DNA from: Cubamyces lactineus | Lineage: Eukaryota; Basidiomycota; Agaricomycetes; Polyporales; Polyporaceae | Assembly (NCBI GenBank): GCA_022376465.1 | Contig: JACDTU010000038.1 | Coordinates: 1 to 64,000 of the forward strand | Reading direction: 5' to 3' | DNA length: 64,000 bases | Made by a program: the position numbers and the translations under genes | The notes under the pieces: model-generated | Databases searched by the model: none | What the model was told of the DNA's origin: nothing | The model's input: the letters and a program-made list of their open reading frames with translations, nothing else | Part shown: positions 57,456 to 64,000 of the stretch, piece after piece | How positions within the stretch are numbered: position 1 is the first letter of the stretch | Layout of the letters: each line of letters opens with the position of its first letter

Positions 57456-60400
57456 TCATCGGGACTCCTCCGCACTGGGAGGCGGAACAGCATGCAGCGT
57501 AGACACAAACTCACTCTCAGCGCTCTCACGTCGAACGCACATCATCCTACCCAATGTGTCTAAGAAGGACGTCGGCAGAGGCCCGTTGACGTAGAGTTGT
57601 ACGCGCACATCTTCCTCTTCAGTCATGCCTTCGCTCCCGCCGGGCAGGAGAACTATCATGGATGCTCGAGTAGTCAGGATCACCGGACGGATATACCTAA
57701 CGACACTGAACGTACCAGAACCTTGGGCCGATGCATCCATACCTCCCGCTGGGTCAGTTATCTCCTGAGCATGCTGAGTCCGGGTCTGCGCTGCGACCCG
57801 TCCCTGTGCGACACCGGCGAGCCACGGGAGCGCGCTGAGCTCCATGTACTCGAACCCGTCAGCTTCCCATCCGAACGACCGGTCCGTGCCCAATGCCCAA
57901 AGGTGCTCCGGGAGATATGTGAACGTGCGTGGAGGATGCATCCTGCCTTCGTACTTGACGTGTTGGCGCGGGAAGGAGCAAGTGCGCGTGCGCGTGAACG
58001 AGACGCGGAATTGAATAGTCGTAGTCGCATTCGTTGTTGAGGAGCTGGATGGATTCGTTATTTCGTCTTGCTTGCTTAATTCCGCTTCTAACGTCCTGAG
58101 AGTGTTGTCCGGGCCTACCGCACCGGCTTCGGGGCCTTGTTTCTGACTCGATCTTCCACTCTCTGTAGGTTCTTTAGCGGGAGTAGGGTTCGTATTTGCG
58201 CCCCTCGGGGCTTTCTTTGCTCTCGCCTTCCGTTCTTTCTGAACGGGAGCCGTAGTCGATGAGGGAGCGACAGTAGCTTGCTCCGCCTTGACCTTGACGT
58301 TTTTCTGCTTCTTGATTTGCTTGCTCGCTTTCGCTTTCCTATCGTATTGTTTGGCTGCAGTGACTAGAAATGATACAGCCAGGCTCTCCCATCAGTACGA
58401 ATCTCGGAGGCAGTTCGTCATATCACAGTCGAGCTTTTGCGTACCTTGAATAGCAGTAGATTCGATAGGCTCGGTTTTTACTGCTGCCGCGGTGGACGCC
58501 TCGGTCTTTACCTTCCCTCGAGCATCACCACGAGCCTTGCTTGTGGTCGCTTTCTGTCGTCCTGCTGTGCTCATCGAGGGCGTAGTGTCTTTGACCAGCG
58601 CCGGCTTCACGCTAGTGCTCGCCGCGCCCACTCCAAAGCCTTTCCTGCGAGCCAAGACGATTGCCAGCGGCTCTAGAAAAGCGTCGATGAGCAATGATTG
58701 CACGGAGAAGAGAGGAATGGCGAGCCGGAGACGCACGGTCGTCTTCGTCCTCGGCCAACTTTAGGACCTCGCCAGGAGTCCATACTACCTCTGACCAGTG
58801 AGAGACGGGTGCGCGTGATTCGACGTCCTCGAGTTTGACAACCGTTGAGATGACAGGAGAACTAGCGGTGGTATTTTTTGGCTCTCGACTACGCTTCTTC
58901 GTCGATTTTATGGCCTTCTTCCCCTGCGCCTTTCTCTTCGCTGCACCTCCCTTCGTCTTCGCGCCCAACTGTCGGCTCGTCAGGACGAGTGTGTCGTTAT
59001 CGAGGCCACCGGCCTTCACCAGATTCGGCGTCTTCTGTTGACTGCGTCCGCCTTCACCAGATGCAGGCGGTATATGCGGATGAGTCGAAGGTGGAGGAAC
59101 ATCCGCGGGACTGTCATTGGGAGCGCGTTCAGTTTGATACCCTGGTTTGCGCTGGGGTTCAAGACGGAGTGAGGACGAGACAGAAGGACAACAGGTTAGA
59201 TGACTTGCGGCAGAAGGAGATAGCTGTCGTAGAGGTATAGTACTTGCCTTAGGTGCAGGTACGTCGACGTCGGAGCGAGGGGAATCTACAGTAATGCAGC
59301 TCGAGCTAGGCCTCACGGGCCTCCCCGGCGCCGGCGTCCCTGGCCTACTTCCACGCCCAGAAGGCCCGCTCGGAGAGCCAGGAGGTGTCCGCACTCGAGG
59401 TGGAATAGGCACCACGCGACTCACTGGTCCGTGCAGGTCGGCCTTGTAGACTCCTCGAACATCTGCACTAATGTTGTCGGCCGGCGCATAAAAAGAAGTG
59501 AAGGCGCCATAGTCCTCTGCTGTCGGACGAGGCGGACGCGCCGGCCGTGGCGTGCTAGGCTTGCTACCGCCTCCCGGGCCAGAGTGGGGCGGTGTACGAG
59601 GACGGGGCGGGATGTCTGCAGGAGGCGGAAGGGACGTCGTACCTGGGCTGGAGCGTGAGCTAGGGTCAAAACGTGAGAATACGCCAGTGCCTCGATTGTC
59701 GGAATTTGGGCCAGGCAGGCAATCGCCGGGACCCAAAAGAATCGGCCGTGGGGCAGATGGCGTAGGAAGCTTAGCGTCTCCCCGAAGGGGTACGCGCTGC
59801 ACGTCGCGCGACTCCGGCTCGTCGGAAACCTTTTGCTCGAGACGACTGATGGTTGATACGAACTGTCCGTATATGCGAGCGGGGGATGGAAATGCAATCT
59901 CACCAACGACGGGAGTCGACGGGCACTCTGAGAGTGGCGTGGATTCACTCAGGCGGGTATTAGAAAGGGGAGACGTAGGCAGAGACGACGCCAGGAGCGC
60001 TTCGACTTCACCCTCAGCGGATGAGACTGAGACAGGCGAGGATGAGAAGAACGAAGGGGAAAAGAACGAGCGCGAGGGGTTTGAGTCAGGGTGTAGGCAT
60101 GGACTAGGCGTCCTCGGTGTAGGAATAGCAACGAGTGCTCGCGCGTGAGATTGGACAGTGGTCGGGGTGGAGACAGGTTCACCAGAGGTGGGCGAGAGAG
60201 ACAACTTTCGCTTCTTGTGAGCAGGAGAAGTATCCTTGTTGACAGAGAGAAGGGAACCAGGACTAGACAAGCCACCAGTTGCACGAGAGCGAGAAGAGAC
60301 GGCTGGAGGAATATCCAAGGGAGAGACCAGAGCGGAAGAGGTGGCAGACGTATCCATGAGACCAGAACTCGAGACTGACGAACTTCCAGAGGAAGACAGG

Positions 60401-61250
60401 GAGACCAATGGGAGGCTTCCTGTATAAGTGCTTGAGATAGCGTCCTGTTTGCGCTTGTGACGGGGAGGTAGAGCAGTCTGGGTGGTATCGAGGTGACTAT
60501 ATGCGGATCGGTGGAGCTCTGAGGAGACGGAACGACGAGAGTGTGCAATGAGAATTTGATGATGGAGCTGGTTAGAGAAGCGAACTCGACGGAGAGGACG
60601 AGCTGAAGAGGCGGAGGCGTGGACTGCGGACTTGAGGATCGGACGAGGCCTGGAGAGATCAGAGACGTCGGGAATGCCGAGAGGACGGGACTCGAGAGGA
60701 GACGAAGACAAGGACAAGAGCGGAGTGAGAGAAGGCGAGAGAGTATGCGCAGAGACAGGCAGCTGGGACGACTGGGTGCAGGTGAGGCAGGCAGGATGAG
60801 GGCGGCCGTCGTGGGCACGGGTGTGGCGAACGAGAGCAGCAGGCCTAGGCTGAGCGAAGACTTGGTCCCGTTCGCGTATTCTCGCCCTTTTGTTCGCGGG
60901 ATGGAAGAGGACGGGAGACTGTGCTCGTTCACGCTTGATACGCACCTCATCCGCTCTGGCTAGTTTATCGAGACCGGCCGTAGTATGACTGGGTCCATCG
61001 GGCTCCTGTTTGACCTGAAGCGTGCCGGCAGACCTGCGATAAACCCAGTCCAAGACGGCAGATACATCGACGCCGCGAGCTTCAGCCCAGGAGTGACAGA
61101 AAAATACGGAGAGGGATGAAGGGTCGTCTTGGAAGAGCGCATTGAGTTGGGCCCGGTGTTGACGAGACAGAGCCTGAGCCTGGGATGGTCTTTGGCGGAC
61201 ATTGGCAGGAGCTGAATTGTTTGTAGACCTTGTTCCGACCGTTCTCACCC
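57456..61250 (-). CDS. large disordered nuclear-type protein rich in SUMO consensus motifs (>1,100 aa)
   Basis: A first large exon (about 61248-58738) is joined by two introns (about 58649-58737 and 58361-58442) to the terminal exon that stops at 57456. The start is unresolved; an upstream exon between 61250 and 61600 is likely. Most of the chain is Ser/Pro-rich. It contains repeated psi-K-x-E sites (VKQE, IKRE, VKLE, VKTE twice, VKAE) and Lys-rich nuclear signals (KRKAQGKKAIKSTKKRSRE, KASKQIKKQK). The last about 200 residues look folded (HVKYEGRMHPPRTFTYLPEH, SFGWEADGFEYMELSALPW, VRYIRPVILTTRASMIVLLP). No known family is recognised. A nuclear scaffold or chromatin-associated role is inferred from composition only. 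Confidence 0.6.
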
Positions 61251-62501
61251 GAGGCTGAAGTGCATATGACGGCTAGAAGCAAAAGCAGAAAAGACGACCT
61301 ACTCAGAGTCTCAGAGCTGTTGTGACGAGAAACGCGCACGTGAACGTGACACTTGGCGTATCGTTCAGCGTACACATGGAGCGAACCGTGTGCAGAGTCC
61401 CACTCGGACGAGTGCGAGTCCTCCACTTGTCTTGCGCACCAGCTGACTCGTCGCTATCAGAAGGGATGAACTCAAGGTAAGCATCCGACCCCAGATGGCT
61501 TGAAACATCAGTGTTTCGACCGTTGGTCGCAGTCAAAATCACCGTCCTAATCCACCTGTATGCTCCACGCAGATCTGCCATATCTAACGCCAAGACATAC
61601 TGTACTCTCAATCAATAACTCGCCAATCTCATGCCTACCCATACGTTTATGCTCGCAGTACGTCTCCAAGTCGACAATGTGGCGATAAAATCGTCATCCG
61701 ACATATTCACCTGCTAGTCACGTAGCGACGTCCACCATTGCGCTCCAAGCTGCGGTGGACCTCAAACAAGGCCCCCGTCGACCGTGCCCTAGTACTAACC
61801 CTTCTTATATCAATTATATACCACACTCATGTTTAGGTTTACTCAGGTCTATTGACGCGTTGACATCCCTTGAAGGCCGTTGATTGGCAGACCAGCAATC
61901 GCTTCCACTCGACCATCACCCGTGACACTGCGCTGTTCTGCTGTGGCACTGCGCCATGAACGCCCTCACGCAGCGTTGATGATACTAGTACCGTGTAGCG
62001 CGTTGGTGGCATCCCGTCGGCACCGACAGCAGAGGCAACGTACTGCCCCCTCGGAAGCGGCAGTGGTCTCGCTGTTCGACCACACTGGCGATGAATTTGT
62101 CTGATGTGTCTACCCTCGAAACCCCAGGCCTCAGTAGACACCGGTGACGCAGTACCGGCGATGGCCAGGTCGCAACAACTTGTTGTCCTCTCGGCAATGT
62201 GCAGGCTCCTGGTGCAACCCTGAACATGGTCGTCTACGACGCTCTGTTACATCCACTCTACTCGCATCCTCCAAGTTGCCATCCGTTACTTGTTCATGTC
62301 TGGATATATTGCGATGCCAAGGCCATGTCTCCTCGTACAGAGGCATGCATTGCATGAGGTGGATGGGAGGTATATAATCTGCTAGTCGTCCTTGCGTGAA
62401 CTCACACAGTCCTCCACTCTCAGACTCTGCGAGTCTTCCCTATCCTACCCACCTCTACCGCTACTCGTTTGTCCCGCGACACCCTTTGACGACCGTCCAA
62501 T
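61251..62501. other. unresolved: possible 5' exon of the large gene, then promoter of the secreted protein
   Basis: At 61580-61310 on the minus strand an ORF reads MADLRGAYRWIRTVILTAT and then SDAYLEFIPSDSDESAGAQD, plausible as a first exon of the large gene but not joined convincingly. From 61620 to 62500 no gene was found. Confidence 0.35.
62371..62377 (+). promoter_or_regulatory. TATA box of the secreted protein gene
   Basis: TATATAA lies 131 bp upstream of the ATG at 62502, ahead of a C/T-rich leader. Confidence 0.6.
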
Positions 62502-63445
62502 ATGCCTGCTCAACTCACCCTCCTCCTTCTCCTCGCCCTTGCCACGGCCACGAGCATCAGCGCACGCGCTCTCTCGAGTAGGCACGCGCTCGCCCTCGAT
62601 ACTCCGACAAGCCGCGCTGTCTCTATCATTCTCCCTCGCGACCAGGACTTCAATGATACGGACTTGTTCAACTCTTGCCCTGGTGGCCCTGGCTCGGACA
62701 AGCTCGAGCGCGCGGACAGGTGCACGCTTGTACGTTTGCGCGCGTGGAAAGTCTGGAGTTGCTTATGTTAACGGAGTCGTATGTGTTTATACAGGTGAAC
62801 GTCGCCAACAACCCAAACGTCCGGACGTTCGTCGTCCTCGGGGACCCTCAACTCAAGTATGTAACCCCATCGGCGCCCCCAGACTCCTCTTTCCTGTGGT
62901 TGTGTTTATGCTCACCCTCTCAACAGCTGCGGCGGCGCGACGGACCCCGTCACCGTCCAACTCGGCGGGCAACAGACGGTCTCGCAGTCCACCACACTGA
63001 ACGCGAACATCGGCGTCGACATCGAGGGCATCAGCATCGGAGGCGGCGCGTCCACGACGGACGAGACGAGCACGACCGTTACCAAGTCTATCACGTACAC
63101 TATCCCGCCCGGGCGCCAGGCCGTGTACGTCGCGGGGACGAACCAACTTTCCGAGACGGGTAACGCGCAGGTCAACTACGGAGACAAGCAGTATGGGCAC
63201 TTTATTGTACGTCAATTTTGTCCTTGCTCTTCGCAGTTTGTAGCTCGGAGAGACTAATGCTTGTGTTATGCTAGTGGTTCACGAACGCCAAGGTGACGCA
63301 GCTCACCCCGATCGCGAACGACGTCGAGTTCGATGTGCACGAGTCTGCCTGTGGTACGTGCTCCTAGATCGGGCCTGGAGGTTGCACGACGTGAACCATT
63401 TGTACAGGCACCGACCCGCGCGACCTGTCCTCGTACAACTCGTGA
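62502..63445 (+). CDS. small secreted beta-rich protein of unknown function (228 aa)
   Basis: Exons 62502-62729, 62795-62856, 62927-63206, 63275-63353 and 63408-63445. The N-terminus is a clear signal peptide (MPAQLTLLLLLALATATSIS, then ARA). The mature part has CGGATDPVTVQLGGQQTVSQ, a long Ser/Thr-rich alternating stretch (STTLNANIGVDIEGISIGGG, TTDETSTTVTKSITYTIPPG), VYVAGTNQLSETGNAQVNYG and the C-terminal VEFDVHESACGTDPRDLSSY. Alternating Ser/Thr and small residues suggest amphipathic beta strands, loosely like aerolysin/ETX-MTX2-type proteins, but that relation is unproven. Four Cys may form disulfides. Function unknown; exported from the cell. Confidence 0.8.
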
Positions 63446-64000
63446 AGAAGCCGCACGCTAAGGGAGGATCTCGACGTGCGAAGTCTAAGCTATTGCAACC
63501 TGTAATAGGTAGTCTTCGCATAGCGGTATATTCCGGTGACGTACCATACCCGCGCTTCCTCCTATTGTCTTACTGTACTTTGACTATATATACGATGCTG
63601 GACCATCTAATCTGATGCACTTTTGTATCATATATCAGTGGCTGCCAAGTGGGCCATTCCGTAGACCGGGTGCACGTACTGCACCCCGTTACATCTTATA
63701 GGATACGCGCATTGTAATATATTTGACCGGTATGCTACAGGAGTACATGCGGTAATGCAAGAGAGTGTACTGCATACGATAACAAAGCAAGGATGTGAGA
63801 CGGTAAGCCACGAGGCCCAAGGATACCGATGGACACACAATGTGCCCTCGTGCCACCGTTACAACAATGTGGCTATAGACCATGCGGGAACATACAAGTA
63901 ACCAAGGCAAGATGGGATAAATGAGACAAGAGCATCATAACAGAGGGAAGGATCGACAGCGTGGATAGGACACAGCATAACATCGAGGGCCAAGGAGTGT
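63446..64000. other. 3' flank of the secreted gene and dispersed repeat
   Basis: No gene is seen. The right half is the second copy of the dispersed repeat and runs off the window edge. Confidence 0.5.
63725..64000 (-). repeat. dispersed repeat, copy 2 (inverted, truncated by window end)
   Basis: The reverse complement matches 56991-57240 in order from the window edge (ACACTCCTTGGCCCTCGATG...) to CTGTAGCATACCGGTC. This copy is somewhat longer because of small insertions. The element continues beyond the window. Confidence 0.7.

Noticed and set aside
59949..60950. 333-codon minus ORF and similar ORFs at 59421-59948
   Set aside because: Alternative frames of the large SUMO-motif gene; Ser/Leu/Pro-rich shadow of its codons.

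Overview
The window is a piece of nuclear genome from a filamentous basidiomycete, most likely an Agaricomycete close to Polyporales. Supporting signs are dense genes on both strands, many short GT-AG introns (about 47-75 bp, median in the mid-50s), and lineage-typical families: a DUF6533 membrane protein, a BTB protein, an MLKL_NTD-like kinase relative, an ARM/TPR 'MYND-type' relative and a basidiomycete integrase-core transposase. All exon structures below were derived by hand from splice signals plus reading frame. No search was run, so family names rest on motif recognition.

Layout. 1-1948 is the 3' end of a Ty3/gypsy chromovirus: the chromodomain end of Pol, two small membrane ORFs, a CCHC zinc-knuckle ORF, a polypurine tract and a 417-bp LTR. 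The LTR abuts a decayed ARM/MYND-family pseudogene (1949-3540, minus). Next come a basic-region nuclear protein (4207-5360, minus), adenylosuccinate synthetase ADE12 (5651-7273, minus) and a divergent unknown gene (7623-8750). Two tandem 11-exon TAP-like alpha/beta hydrolases follow (10344-12730 and 13488-15859, both minus), then an NmrA-like gene (minus), a BTB gene, cohesin SMC1 (19466-24396), an MLKL_NTD/pseudokinase-like gene (25111-28528), flavohemoglobin (29158-30564), a HotDog thioesterase (31154-31986), a DUF6533 protein, a DHA1-type MFS transporter (35073-37340) and a tyrosine phosphatase (39048-40182, minus).

The most striking object is 41041-47971, an apparently intact DNA transposon. 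It has 563-bp terminal inverted repeats that read as identical, a 4-bp target duplication (ACGC) and a 226-bp tandem duplication at its right end. It carries two intact tail-to-tail genes: a 447-aa integrase-like DDE transposase, and a 748-aa alpha-type protein kinase with three identically spaced CX2CX11CX2C fingers, one per exon. A kinase as a passenger of a TIR transposon is the best candidate here for an undescribed system.

To the right lies a gene-poor GC-rich stretch (47976-50426), a strong purine/pyrimidine strand switch (about 50.9-52.3 kb) ahead of a bHLH transcription factor (52312-53838), a poorly resolved Ser/Pro/Arg-rich gene, a large nuclear-looking protein rich in SUMO consensus sites (57456-about 61250, minus), a small secreted beta-rich protein (62502-63445), and two diverged inverted copies of an unclassified repeat (56991-57240 and 63725-64000).

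The cellular genes are ordinary housekeeping and accessory functions (purine synthesis, cohesion, NO detoxification, efflux, secreted and membrane proteins). They do not form a pathway cluster, apart from the tandem hydrolases.
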